Origin: an uncultured Fretibacterium sp.
GTDB taxonomy: Bacteria > Synergistota > Synergistia > Synergistales > Aminobacteriaceae
DNA length: 64,000 nucleotides
Assembly (NCBI GenBank): GCA_946186205.1
Contig: CAMHMH010000001.1
Span: 310,001 to 374,000, forward strand
Direction: 5' to 3'
Positions 43,482 through 53,800 of the stretch are shown piece by piece. The translations under genes and the position numbers were made by a program. Positions within the stretch are counted from its first letter, which is position 1; every line of letters begins with the position of its first letter. The notes under the pieces were generated by a model. The model saw nothing but the letters and a program-made list of their open reading frames with translations. It made no database searches and was not told where the DNA came from.

Positions 43482-45270
43482 AATTAAATCCTCCTTTAGA
43501 CGTATCAATATATATCATTATGTTGTTGCTGCTGAAAGCATTGAAGTATCTTACATCATCAGCGAGTCCCATCACAATTTTTATTCCTGATATTTTTTCG
43601 GCTGACTCGTCTTTGTGCGCCTCGTAGAATGCTGAAGGGTCAAAATGTCTGCAGCAGTCGCGCAGTGTTATGCAGATTTTCCCGCCGCTGTATGAGAGCC
43701 GGTAATCTGCCCTGAGTCTGTGAAAGCGTTTCGGTTTTCCGTGAGCAATAATATTCCCGGCTGTCTCCTCAACGAACAGTGCCATCAATTTTGCGTCCTT
43801 CGCGCTGACTCCGTGATTAAGGCAAAATGTTTCAGCCCTCCGGCTTTCGCGCATTACGTCATCAAGAGAAGTGATTGAAGAGTAAATGTTATCCTCGTTT
43901 TTCTCGCCGAAATTTTCAGGAAGAAACATAAAATCCCTGAGCGAACCCGTACGCACAAAAACTATAGCCGCAATAAGAATGATGATGATAATTTTTCCGG
44001 CAGCAATTGAAGCCATTATGCCTTTTGAGCCGAAATAAATTCCCATAATGTAAGCAGCTGTCACAGGGATAAAAAATCTGTCAGCAAAACTCAGGAAATT
44101 TACAAGCCCGCGCTCATTGATTCCCTGCAGGTAACGCTGATACACAACCGACAAGGTATCAGGCACAAGCCCCAATGCCATGCACTTTATGCTGAATGCC
44201 GCAAAATTTATGACTTCAGGATCAGACGTGAAACACTCAGCGATCCATTCAGCGCAGAAAAACGAAATAACACCGGCAGTACCGGCAATGATGACAGACA
44301 TTTTCACAGTGCATGAGAAAAGGCGGTTCATTCCTCGGCGGTCATTGGCTCCGAAAAACATTCCTGCCATTATGATAACGGCATTCCCGATTCCGATTCC
44401 TATGCAGAAAAGTACGGTGTTCAAATCGTTCTGTATGCCCCTCGCCGCAATCGCCGCCGCTGAAAGTGCAACGCTGAGATTGATTCTGTTGACGGCCAGA
44501 TCCCGCAGCGCCGTCGCAAATTTCAGGACGAATGTCGGAGAAGCCGCCCTCATCATTTCCGCAAGCTGTGAAGACTCGAAGCCTTTCAGCGACATCCCGA
44601 AGTAAGAGGTTTTCTTCATGAAGTGAGTCATAAGCACAAGGAACTGAATCATATATGAAGCTGACGTAGCGAGTCCCATTCCGAAATTGCCGCAGTGAAA
44701 GACATAACCGTTCAGCCAGTCGCCAGTGATATTCAGTGCCGCGAACAAAAACGTTGACGAGGTGAATAACGCTTTTCCGCTGTCAACAACTATCATAGGG
44801 CCGATAATCTGTATCATCGTAAGAAATGGTATTCCGGGAATGTAGCCTTTAAGGTAATCGGCCATGTGTGAAAAAATTTCGGGGTGCGAAGTCTCTGTTA
44901 TCCCGCAGATTCTGAAAAGCTCAGACGGCCATAAAAGACTCACAGCGACAAGAACAAACGCCGCAATAATCCCCGCAATTACTCCGACAGTGAAAGCCGA
45001 GACAGCCTTGTCCTTTTCGCCGCGACCTACAGCCTGAGAGCTTACAACTTGTGCGCCTACTGAGATTGCGTTGCTTATGAGAAGTATTATGCCTGTGAAC
45101 GGAACAAGAAGAGATATTGCCGAATACGCGAGATGACCTAAAGCACGGCTTGTGATTATTCCGTCAATAAGAGCAGCCCCGTAGCCTGCAAGCTGAGTGA
45201 ATATCATAGCTATAGCCGTTGAAACAAACATTGAGGGAATCAAATCGGATTTTGATTCACGTGTAAGCAT
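43465..45270 (-). CDS. MATE-family exporter fused to an anti-sigma-type ATPase domain
   Basis: A 601-residue protein. Residues 1 to about 440 form a MATE-type multidrug or metabolite exporter with about twelve hydrophobic segments (for example YGAALIDGIITSRALGHLAY and ISVGAQVVSSQAVGRGEKDK). Residues about 465-600 form a GHKL ATPase domain like RsbW/SpoIIAB: the N box is EETAGNIIAH (Glu502, Asn506, His510), followed by the DCCRHFDPSAF and SGIKIVMGLADDVRY segments. In RsbW-like proteins this domain binds ATP and acts as a kinase or partner-switch. Its fusion to a transporter suggests that export is controlled by, or signals to, a partner-switching pathway. It is the first gene of a three-gene leftward operon; a GAGGGA site precedes the ATG. 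Confidence 0.88.
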   Translation of the reverse strand: MLTRESKSDLIPSMFVSTAIAMIFTQLAGYGAALIDGIITSRALGHLAYSAISLLVPFTGIILLISNAISVGAQVVSSQAVGRGEKDKAVSAFTVGVIAGIIAAFVLVAVSLLWPSELFRICGITETSHPEIFSHMADYLKGYIPGIPFLTMIQIIGPMIVVDSGKALFTSSTFLFAALNITGDWLNGYVFHCGNFGMGLATSASYMIQFLVLMTHFMKKTSYFGMSLKGFESSQLAEMMRAASPTFVLKFATALRDLAVNRINLSVALSAAAIAARGIQNDLNTVLFCIGIGIGNAVIIMAGMFFGANDRRGMNRLFSCTVKMSVIIAGTAGVISFFCAEWIAECFTSDPEVINFAAFSIKCMALGLVPDTLSVVYQRYLQGINERGLVNFLSFADRFFIPVTAAYIMGIYFGSKGIMASIAAGKIIIIILIAAIVFVRTGSLRDFMFLPENFGEKNEDNIYSSITSLDDVMRESRRAETFCLNHGVSAKDAKLMALFVEETAGNIIAHGKPKRFHRLRADYRLSYSGGKICITLRDCCRHFDPSAFYEAHKDESAEKISGIKIVMGLADDVRYFNAFSSNNIMIYIDTSKGGFNCENLH

Positions 45271-45327
45271 GTGTAAATTCTCCCTCTGATATAAATATTA
45301 TATGTGGAAATTATACGCGATTCACAT

Positions 45328-45771
45328 TCATATTCGCATAGCACCCGTGAAAATACGTGTCTGTATACACATTGTGTACTCATATACGGCCTGAATCAAA
45401 CACTGAAATCCTGTCGCAGTTCTGAAAGGTTGTTGACTATGTACGGCATGTTCTCGGTATAACGGGACATTAACGGGCTTGAGCTTCTGATTTTTCGCGT
45501 TGTCCGAAGCAACCGCCGCCCCTCCGTTCAGTTTCAAAAACATAGGAGGGTTGTACGTGAGCTTGGTTTGCCTTGAGAATTGCCCGGGATAAAAGAATGA
45601 CATTAACGCGCTGAGCCCTGCGATATGCCTATGCTGAACAAGAGAATGCAGAGCGGCTTTATCATCTGGGCGCGTTTGGCTATCTCCTGCGTTGTATTTC
45701 CTGAAAAACTCTGACGGTAGGGACATTATCCTCATCATCATTGCTGCTTCAAGATAAAGGGAAATCTTCAC
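45328..45771 (-). pseudogene. Relic of an NHLP-family bacteriocin/peptide ABC exporter
   Basis: A 147-codon open frame whose middle reads MMMRIMSLPSEFFRKYNAGD, then a stretch ending FYPGQFSRQTKLTYNPPMFL and KLNGGAAVA. These match the transmembrane part of NHLP/NHLM-type ABC exporters, where LPxxFFRKYSAGEL is followed after ~100 residues by LTYNPPMFLKLNG; here about 50 residues are missing between them, and no ATPase domain follows. Such exporters carry a C39-type or ATPase module and secrete modified peptides. The fragment is too short and internally deleted to function. It may mark the former site of a peptide cluster. Confidence 0.58.
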
Positions 45772-45915
45772 GGAGATTTTATGACATCAGGACAAAACGA
45801 GTCCGCAAAAACTTGAAATGCGGTTCGGTTTCTTTGCGCTTAAAATTTGATTGAAGTTTGAAGTGTGAAATAATTTGCGCCGAAAAATTTTCAACAAAGA
45901 AAGGACTTATTCTTA

Positions 45916-46860
45916 ATGAGCAGGTTTAATTTCAAAGCTCAAAAAAGAATCTTCATTCCTCACAGCTTCACAAAACTTCTCGCGCTAATTTTCATCTTCT
46001 GCATGATGTAATTCGTAACAGCACAAGCCACACAAGCCAAAACAACAAGCTGCATTGACGCAAGATGCTATCAGTGAACCGTAAACGCAACCCAACTCAC
46101 TAAAGAACTCGCTGAAGGCTGGTACGTCATAAAATATGATAACCTCAGCTACGACAAAGCGATAACCCTCGCAGGAGGTGCGGACGTGCGTATCATTTCT
46201 CGCTGACGGTACAACGATGACCATCAGCTAGGACAATTACGGCCACTTTAAGGATGGTTTCATGGGCTGCGACACCTTGTCTATTTACGGCAGACGAAGC
46301 AAACAGGAATGCTTCAGACTACATTTCAGCACCCTCATTTGATGCCAAGATCGTGGAGGTTGTATGCGGTCAAATTCTCAATATCAGCGGTGATGAGAGC
46401 AAGCTATTCTCAGGGGACATCACAGCGAGCAAAGACGAAATCAAAGGCGTAGCATACAAAGACGTTTACGCTCAAAGCCACTACAGGCAGCAATACCGAT
46501 TTCACCTTTGTGTCAGACAATCCTGCAGATGATCTTGCTGAAGGAACGCACAACATTGCGCTTAACCCGTCAGAAATAAAAGGCGTGTACGTGACAGCAG
46601 GAATCGACGCAAGCCTCTTGAAGCCCGGAAGCCAGATTGTTGTCATGTTCTGCGTATACTTCCCTTCGGATTACACGATGGCTTTTGACGTAAGCGGCAA
46701 TAAACTTTACGGTTATCCGTGCTACGTGAACTCGGTGCAAATGGCTGATGAAATTCACGCGCAAATTTACAGCGGCGATATAGAGAGAACAAAAGAGACT
46801 TACACCGCAAAAACGTACCTCGACAAGGTGATTGCTTCTTCTAACAGCAAAAGCGATTAA
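45916..46860 (+). pseudogene. Broken secreted surface-protein gene
   Basis: Begins ATG at 45916 with AAAGGA upstream and a signal-like start (SFTKLLALIFIFCMM), then a stop. The frame continues with AEGWYVIKYDNLSYDKAITL, shifts, and reads LADGTTMTIS, stop, DNYGHFKDGFMGCDTLSIYG; two more frame segments follow (46330-46500 and 46510-46860). The last, 116 codons ending SKSD, contains GYPCYVNSVQMADEIHAQIY and TYLDKVIASS, which matches the C-terminal domain of the intact protein at 60337-62907 (FRCYLNSVQMADEITATLHY). Several stops and frameshifts show it is a pseudogene of a paralogous surface protein. Confidence 0.72.
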
Positions 46861-46870
46861 CAGCGCAAAC

Positions 46871-46909
46871 AAAAATCCCCCGGTCGAAACATGGCTAGGG
46901 GAATTTTTT
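46871..46909. terminator. Terminator between the surface pseudogene and response regulator gene
   Basis: AAAAATCCCC (46871-46880) pairs imperfectly with GGGGAATTTTTT (46898-46909). With A and T runs on both sides it could stop transcription from both directions. Confidence 0.6.
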
Positions 46910-46920
46910 CTTCACACGCT

Positions 46921-47613
46921 CTATTTTCCGTCAAAGAATTTCTGAATCATATCTTTGATCTCTCGCAGAGGTAGAGTCTTCATCATATGCCCTTCAGGCT
47001 TGAGCGTCTCAATTTTCGCTATGCTCTCGGAGTCGTTCTTGGCCGTCAGAAACATTACAGGAATTTTCGCCGTGTCAGGATTATTCCTCAGTGACTCAAA
47101 GACCTGCGGGCCGTTCATTTCGGGCATCTCGTAATCAAGAAGAATCAAGTCAGGCTTTGCGCGTGAAAGAATCTTGAGGGCGTTTGCTCCTGAGTTAGCC
47201 GGCAAAACTTTGTAGCTTGTGCTGAGTCCTTCTCGCAATGTCCGAATCATTACAGCGTCATCATCAACAAGAAGTATCGTGCGCTGAATATCTCCTGTGT
47301 TCCCTGAGAGTGATAACAGCTTTGCTTTGACCTCCGCAGCGTTGAAGGGCTTTGCGATTCCCGTCGCGCCTGTTATCCCGGCAGAGTCAATTTCAGCCTG
47401 AGTTCCAAGCAGAAACACTTTCGCCGTTGTGAGATTCCTAACCTTGTCTGCTCCCTCAAAGCCCGCAAGATTCACCATCACTATGCCCGGAACATGTTTC
47501 ACTTCATCGCCTGAACGCACATTCATAACCTCAAATGAGTCTCCCAAACTTTTCATTAACATATCCGCTCCCATTGACGGCCTGTCGCTTACGTACAAAA
47601 TTTTTTCCTTCAT
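46921..47613 (-). CDS. Response regulator with a degenerate and an intact receiver domain
   Basis: A 230-residue protein without an output domain. Residues 1-105 resemble a receiver fold that has lost its acidic pocket and phospho-acceptor. Residues about 112-230 form a complete receiver: ILLVDDDAVM (acidic pair), LILLDYEMPEMNG (phospho-acceptor Asp), FLTAKND and a conserved Lys near HMMKTLPL. It is the last gene of a two-gene unit with the hybrid kinase (12-base spacing), so it is the likely phosphorylation target; it would relay or compete for phosphate instead of binding DNA. Confidence 0.85.
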   Translation of the reverse strand: MKEKILYVSDRPSMGADMLMKSLGDSFEVMNVRSGDEVKHVPGIVMVNLAGFEGADKVRNLTTAKVFLLGTQAEIDSAGITGATGIAKPFNAAEVKAKLLSLSGNTGDIQRTILLVDDDAVMIRTLREGLSTSYKVLPANSGANALKILSRAKPDLILLDYEMPEMNGPQVFESLRNNPDTAKIPVMFLTAKNDSESIAKIETLKPEGHMMKTLPLREIKDMIQKFFDGK

Positions 47614-47625
47614 CTATTCTTCCTC

Positions 47626-50600
47626 CTATAAAGTTTTAAGTGCTTCCTCTAATCCGCCCCAGTCAGCAGCATCCGCGCATGTCGCAATAACGTTGAAGCG
47701 TTCCGATTCATTTTCGGGAATCTTGTAGCCTCTCAGCATGTCCATTATGCCGTCTATCGAGTCGCTGTCGAACATGGCCGTGAACTCTTTGATTGCCGCG
47801 TATGCCTCGTAAAGACTCTCCGTGCTGATTTCTTCTTTGTCATCCTCTGCATAAAGCGGTGATAATTTCTGCTGATACTTCCTGTAGTTGTCGAGCAAGT
47901 CCGGCGTGAAGTCAGATATGCTTGCGGTGTCGTTGTTGTTCCCGCACTCCTCAAGATATGCCGCCTGCTTTGAGAGTTCCATTGCGCCGATGAGTCTCGC
48001 GGAGCTTTTCAGGGCATGTACTTTTATCGTGTAGTTCTTTATGTCATCATTTCGCCAGAATGACTCAATGTCCCGCAGATTATTGTTGATTGAGTTCCAG
48101 AACTGCTGAAGAGTTTTTGTGAGTATTGCTTCCGTCGCGCAGTTCTTTATTGCCTCGTTGTAGCTGAGTCCCTCAGTGTGCGAATAAAATTCCTCAAGTG
48201 CTGTGCGTTCGTGCTGTTCGTCCTGCAATGACTCTTTAGCTTCCTGCAATAATATTTTCTCCTGCGGCAGGTACTTTATCAGCGCGGCTTCAAGGCTCGG
48301 ACCTTCAACGGGTTTCGACAAGTAATCAGTGAAGCCTTCAGCCAGGTATTTGCTTCTTGCTCCGCTCACAGCGTCAGCAGTAAGGCATATTATCGGCGTG
48401 TCGAGATTCATTCCGTCTGACTGAGAACGAATCGCCTTCATTGTCTGAGTCCCGTCCATTATGGGCATGCGCTGATCCATGAAGATTAAATCATACTTCT
48501 TGTCATGAGTGAGCGATAAAGCCTCCTGCCCTCCCGAAGCCGTGTCAAGATTTATGTCCGTCTTGCTGAGGAGTCCTTCTATGACTGTGAGATTCATATC
48601 GGTGTCATCAACAATAAGTATATGCGCGTCAGGTGCCTTGAATGACTCCTGATATGCCCTCATAGTGTGAACATAGCGGTTGAATTTGTCGTGGAAATTC
48701 CCGATAGGCTCATCAGATATTATTCTCTGCGGAAGGTATATTATGAACGTTGAGCCTTTGCCGTATTCGCTCTCGACTTCTATTCGTCCGTCCATGAGCT
48801 GCAAGAGGCTGTGTGTGATTGAGAGTCCGAGCCCGGTCCCTTCAACCGTATTATTCTGCACAAGGTCAATGCGCTCGAACTTCTTGAAGAGTTTCGGCAA
48901 ATCTTCCTCCTTGATTCCGATTCCTGTGTCGCTGATTCTGAATACAAGATTGATGATTTCTGCTCCGTCCTCCGTGTAAGTCTTGCCGCCTGAAACGCTG
49001 AGACTCACGTCGCCTTCATGGGTATATTTCACGGCGTTGTTGAGAACGTTTGTTACTACCTGGCGGACTCTCACTTCATCGCCGTAAAGGACATCGGGAA
49101 GATCTTCATCAACTTTCACATTGAAGACCAGATCTTTCTGCCTTGCCTTGAAGACGATCATGTTTGTTACGTCATTCAGCACTGAGCTTAATTTGTATTC
49201 GCCTTCTGCAATCTCCATTTTTCCCGCTTCAATCTTTGAGAAGTCAAGAATGTCATTGATGATTGAGAGAAGATTTTTGCCGGCACTTTCTACGTTGCGG
49301 GCGTAAGTCGTGATTCTGTCGCTGGTACTCTCGCGGATAATCATCTCATTCATTCCGAGTACTGCGTTAATCGGCGTGCGAATCTCGTGGGACATGTTAG
49401 CGAGAAACTCACTCTTTGCGGAATTTGCCCGGCGTGCCTGCTGCATTGCTGCGTTCGCGAGGTCTAATGCTTCCTCTAACTGCTCGGAGCGTTCCTGCTG
49501 CTCTTTGTGCAAACGAGTCGTATCAGAAACGAGGATGATATAGAATCCCGGGTTGACCGCGTAAAAGTTGAACTGCTTGTAGAAGATCTTGCTGTCGATG
49601 TCGCACACAATGTTGACTTCATAGAGTGAATTTTTCTGAGTCCCGAAAGCTATCGAGTCCGGGGCTAATGCGCGTGTCATCTCGTTAATCTGCTCGTCAG
49701 TACCGTGCAGGATAGGCAATATCTCATCATGAATGTATGCGTTGAACGTCTCATGCTCGGCTTTGGGCAGAATGCTTCCTTCCGGCAAATTGTCGCTCAC
49801 TGTTATGTGATAGCGTCCCACAGCCATATATGCGATCATCTCAAACTGACGCGCTAAAATTTTGTCGACGATTGTCTGATAAACTTTTGAGTTGTTGCAC
49901 TCCCTCTCGGTGATGAAGGCTACTACATGGCCGTCAAAAGGATTCCTCGTCATCATTGCGGATAACTCTACGTAACAAATGCTGCCGTTCTCACGCCGCG
50001 ACAATAACACCTGGCGCATTCCGCTCTTACCTTTCACGTAAGCGTCGAGAAGTGAGTCAACGCTGAAAGTCTCCATTAACTTTTTGCGCTCAATAAAATT
50101 TATGTAGTGCTTTGAGCGGGCCTTTAACATTTCGGAGAATGACTCCTGCTCTTTGTCCGACCTGAACAAGTCCCGGCCTCTTACTTCTTCAAGAGTGTCA
50201 AGCGTAATGTCTGCCCGGAACATTCCGAGAGTGAATTTGTCCTGATGATAAAAATTCTGGCCTATAGAATCGTAGCTCGTTCGTATCTTCTCTTCATAGT
50301 TCTTGAAAAGCGTAATGTCAGAAAACGTAATGTAAACGTAATCTTCACCGGCCACATTGATAAAAGCATAATGCGCGCTGCACCAGATAATATTATTCTT
50401 TGCTGTGATTTTGCGGATCTGAATGCGCTGTGATTTGTCGGGTGCTTCGTGGTGTTCAAGCATGTACTTTACGAGGGGCATATCTTCCGGGAAAATTATC
50501 GGGCTGAAGTCTCCTGTGTCGTTGAAGCGTGCTGCGTGTTCCGGGTCATCCTCCATCATTGAAATGTATTCCGGCGAAACGTAAACGGCCTCAGATTTTC

Positions 50601-50694
50601 CGTCCTTGTGCGAACAGATAAGAATTGCGCTGTTGCCTAGCTGTGAAATAGTGTCGATGAAATTTTTTCGTTCATCATGCTGGGAGCTGCACAT
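47626..50694 (-). CDS. Hybrid sensor histidine kinase with PAS, receiver and Hpt domains
   Basis: About 1,022 residues. The N-terminal ~400 residues contain PAS-like sensory modules (for example SAHYAFINVAGEDYVYITFS). Then come a coiled segment; the phospho-acceptor helix NMSHEIRTPINAVLGMNEMI (His436); ATPase boxes NDILDFSKIEAGKME, NNAVKYTH and GTGLGLSI; a receiver (ILIVDDTDMN, IFMDQRMPIMDG); and a histidine phosphotransfer domain (HALKSSARLIGAMELSKQAA). No membrane segment is evident, so it is probably cytosolic. I place the start at the ATG at 50694, 15 bases after AAGGAG; the frame extends to 50832, but that would include the terminator at 50768-50795. The cognate regulator gene follows. 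Confidence 0.88.
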   Translation of the reverse strand: MCSSQHDERKNFIDTISQLGNSAILICSHKDGKSEAVYVSPEYISMMEDDPEHAARFNDTGDFSPIIFPEDMPLVKYMLEHHEAPDKSQRIQIRKITAKNNIIWCSAHYAFINVAGEDYVYITFSDITLFKNYEEKIRTSYDSIGQNFYHQDKFTLGMFRADITLDTLEEVRGRDLFRSDKEQESFSEMLKARSKHYINFIERKKLMETFSVDSLLDAYVKGKSGMRQVLLSRRENGSICYVELSAMMTRNPFDGHVVAFITERECNNSKVYQTIVDKILARQFEMIAYMAVGRYHITVSDNLPEGSILPKAEHETFNAYIHDEILPILHGTDEQINEMTRALAPDSIAFGTQKNSLYEVNIVCDIDSKIFYKQFNFYAVNPGFYIILVSDTTRLHKEQQERSEQLEEALDLANAAMQQARRANSAKSEFLANMSHEIRTPINAVLGMNEMIIRESTSDRITTYARNVESAGKNLLSIINDILDFSKIEAGKMEIAEGEYKLSSVLNDVTNMIVFKARQKDLVFNVKVDEDLPDVLYGDEVRVRQVVTNVLNNAVKYTHEGDVSLSVSGGKTYTEDGAEIINLVFRISDTGIGIKEEDLPKLFKKFERIDLVQNNTVEGTGLGLSITHSLLQLMDGRIEVESEYGKGSTFIIYLPQRIISDEPIGNFHDKFNRYVHTMRAYQESFKAPDAHILIVDDTDMNLTVIEGLLSKTDINLDTASGGQEALSLTHDKKYDLIFMDQRMPIMDGTQTMKAIRSQSDGMNLDTPIICLTADAVSGARSKYLAEGFTDYLSKPVEGPSLEAALIKYLPQEKILLQEAKESLQDEQHERTALEEFYSHTEGLSYNEAIKNCATEAILTKTLQQFWNSINNNLRDIESFWRNDDIKNYTIKVHALKSSARLIGAMELSKQAAYLEECGNNNDTASISDFTPDLLDNYRKYQQKLSPLYAEDDKEEISTESLYEAYAAIKEFTAMFDSDSIDGIMDMLRGYKIPENESERFNVIATCADAADWGGLEEALKTL

Positions 50695-50767
50695 AAAATT
50701 TTTCAATGACTCCTTGATTAATAGTGTTGTGAGATTTGAATAAATTATATTACGGCACATAAAAAAA

Positions 50768-50795
50768 CGGACACCCTTTAAGTTTTGGGCATCCG
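50768..50795 (-). terminator. Rho-independent terminator of the LRR gene
   Basis: On the minus strand CGGATGCCC (50795-50787) pairs with GGGTGTCCG (50776-50768), one mismatched pair, followed by seven T (50767-50761). It lies about 75 bases beyond the LRR stop codon and immediately upstream of the histidine kinase gene. A second hairpin near 50822-50845 lacks a T run on this strand. Confidence 0.85.
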
Positions 50796-50870
50796 TGATT
50801 TTCATGTGAGATATATATTTCCCCCCGGCCATGAACCGAAGGGATTTTTTGTGAACTCTTTGCAGATTGT

Positions 50871-53800
50871 TCAGCGTTTGATTCCTATTGCGGGCTTGTA
50901 GATTCTCTCAGTGTTGAGCCAGACTGCTATCGTTATTTTCCGGCTCTCAGGAACTGCGGTAATCTCTTCTCCCCTGTCATCATAGAACTCTGCAATCTCG
51001 TCATCGTCAGAAGGCTCATCAGAATTTGCAATGTAAACTAATTCTGCTCCTTCAGGTATACAATCAGGCAGTGCGATTCCGAACTCGTGCAATCCTTCTT
51101 TGTCTGTCGAAATGACTCCAAGCTCCGCGACTATCACATAGCTTTCTGAGTACGAGTACTTGTCATCATGTCCCGTGTTTCCGTTCGTCGTCTGCGGAAC
51201 GTATGAGCCTCCTCCGTTATCTGAATGCAAGCTCACATCATCAGCATCATCATTTACGGCCGGAATATCTGTATTCTCTGCTGCCTTGTTCACTTTCAGC
51301 GTGAGATTCTTCTTGCTGTGACTCTTGACGGGATTCGTTGCTGTGATTGTTACTTTATAGCTTCCTTCCGTTAAAGGCGTGCCAGTTATCATGTTATCAA
51401 CAACATCGAGTCCATCAGGGAGTCCCGTTGCTGACCATTCTATCGGATCGCTTCCCGCTGATGTCTCAAGTGTCATGCTGTATGGCTGTCCTGCTGTAGC
51501 TTCGGCTAGTTTCGAGGTCTTAACCTTCGGTGCAATGCCTTTGACTTTGAATGTGATGCTCTTTGTCTTGCTTCCCGCCGAATTTGTAGCGGTGATCTTG
51601 AACTTGAAGCTGCCGTTTTTCCCGTAAGATGCCGGAGTGCCGTAAATTATTCCCGTGTTTGGGTCAAGCGTAAGACCGTCGGGCAAATCTCCTTCAATGC
51701 TCCATGCTACCGGCTGTGATCCTTTCGAGAGCTTAAGCCCGGAGCTGTATGCTTTGTTGAGTTCGGCTCTTGCGAAACTCCCTGAAAGCGTTGGAGCGAT
51801 TCCCTTCACTGTGAGGCCGAGAGTCTTTGAGTCTTCTCCCGCGTCATTCTTCACTGTGAACTCAACGCTGAATGTTCCTGCTACTGTCGGCTTGCCTGAA
51901 ATCCTGCCTGTCTTTTCATTGAGCGTGAGTCCTGCCGGGAGTCCTTCTGCTTTCCATCCGAAATATTTTGTGCCGTTGTACTGCTTTGTGCCTCTGCGTG
52001 TCTTCATCGTAACGCTGTAGGATTTTGCTATTGTCGCGTCCTTGAGGCTTGCTGTTGAGATTTCCGGCAGTATGAGCGCGCTTAATGTGAGCTGTGCGGA
52101 ATCTTCACCCGCTGAATTTGTCGCTGTTACGGTGAATTTCTTTGCGGATAATTTAGCGTTTGTGCTTCCTGTGAGGAGTCCTGATTCGCTGAGAGTGAAT
52201 CCTGAAGGAAGTTTGCTGCCTTTTGCGAGCGACCATGTTACCGGGCTTGTGCCTGACGCGATAAGCTGAACGCTGTAATTGACTCCTGCTGTTACGGGGT
52301 TAAGAGTCTTTGTGAGAATTGACGGTTTGACTCCCGGAATGACATCACCTGAGATTGGGTCGTCGACATGTTCATACACAATTTCTGTCGTGCTGTCGTG
52401 CTTGAAGTTCACGAGCTTGGGACATCCGCCGATGTTGAGCTTTGGTATGTTGTTGTTCGTGCAGTTAAGGTAAACAAGCTCTTTGCAGTTGTCGATATTG
52501 AGCCACACCAAATTATTTTTGTTGCAGTCAATGCTGACGAGCTGAGAATTTGCGCTGAGGTCAAGAATCGTGAGCTGATTCCCGTCGCAGTAAAGCTCAG
52601 TTAATGCCCCGTTTGCTGAAAGATCAAGGGCAGTGAGATTATTGTTCCAGCACGAAAGAGTCTTGAGATTCGCATTCTTGCTCACGTCAATTCCTGTGAG
52701 CCCGGTCTCGCGGCAGTAAAGCTCTTCAAGCAATGGATTGTGTGAAACATCGAGGGCTGTAATGTTCGTGTTACGGCAGTTGAGATAAACCAGCTTTGTA
52801 TTCTGCGAAACGTCAAGGGCGGTGATTGGATTCTCGTGCAGTTGAAGCTCTTCAAGCTCTGGATTGTTCGCAAGGTTAATCGCTGTGAAGTTATTTCCCG
52901 CCGCGCCCAGAATTTTCAGGTTAGGCATCTTTGAGACATCAATAGCGTTAAGGCCGTTTGAAGCGCACCAAAGCTCATTAAGATTTGTGAACTGACTCAA
53001 GTCTATAGTGCCTGAAGAAATGAAATGCGCATAGCTGAATCCGAGTCCCTCAAGAAGCGTGCAGCCGTCAAAATTCAATGAGCTGAAATCGTTGTTGCTT
53101 GCCCATAAATATTTGAGCTGAGTCCTTTTGCTTACGTCGAGAGCCTGTATCTTATTGTCGCGGCAGTTGAGATACTCAAGCGCATAGCACCCGTCAATGT
53201 TGAGGCTTGTTATCTGGTTGTACTGGCACTGAAGCTCGCGGAGATTCTCACGGCCTGAAACATCAAGAGTCATCAGCTTGTTGTTGCGAACGTTCAGGGC
53301 TTCAAGCTCCGTGCAGCCGTCAATGTTGAGCGCGATTATCTGATTATGCCGTGCGTTGATGACTTTCATTCTGGGATTATTGCTGAGGTCTAAGGCTTTT
53401 ACGCTGTTATATCCGCACTCTAAAATCTCAAGGTTCGGACTGTCTGCAACGTTCAATGAAGATATGCCGTTCTCCCAGCAGTGAATCTCAACAAGATTCG
53501 GCTTCCCGCTGAAGTCAAGCTCGGAGATTTTACAGCCGTCGCAGTTTATTCTTTCAAGCAAAGGCATGTTCGACAAGTCAAGCGCATCAAGCTCAGGATT
53601 TCCCCATACCCAAACGGATTTAAGCTCATGATTCGCTGAAAGGTCAAGTGCTGGGAGTCCATTCCCGGAGCAGTCTATATCTTCAAGCATGGACATGTGA
53701 GAAACGTTTACAGATTTCACCCTGTTGAAGCTGAGACTGAGCGATCGTATCTGAGAATTATTGCTGAGGTCAATTTCCGTTAGTTTGTTGCCGGCGGTGT

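Noticed and set aside
50822-50850. Second terminator after the LRR gene
   Set aside because: The stem is followed by a T run only on the plus strand, where no gene ends. It may just stabilise the transcript end.
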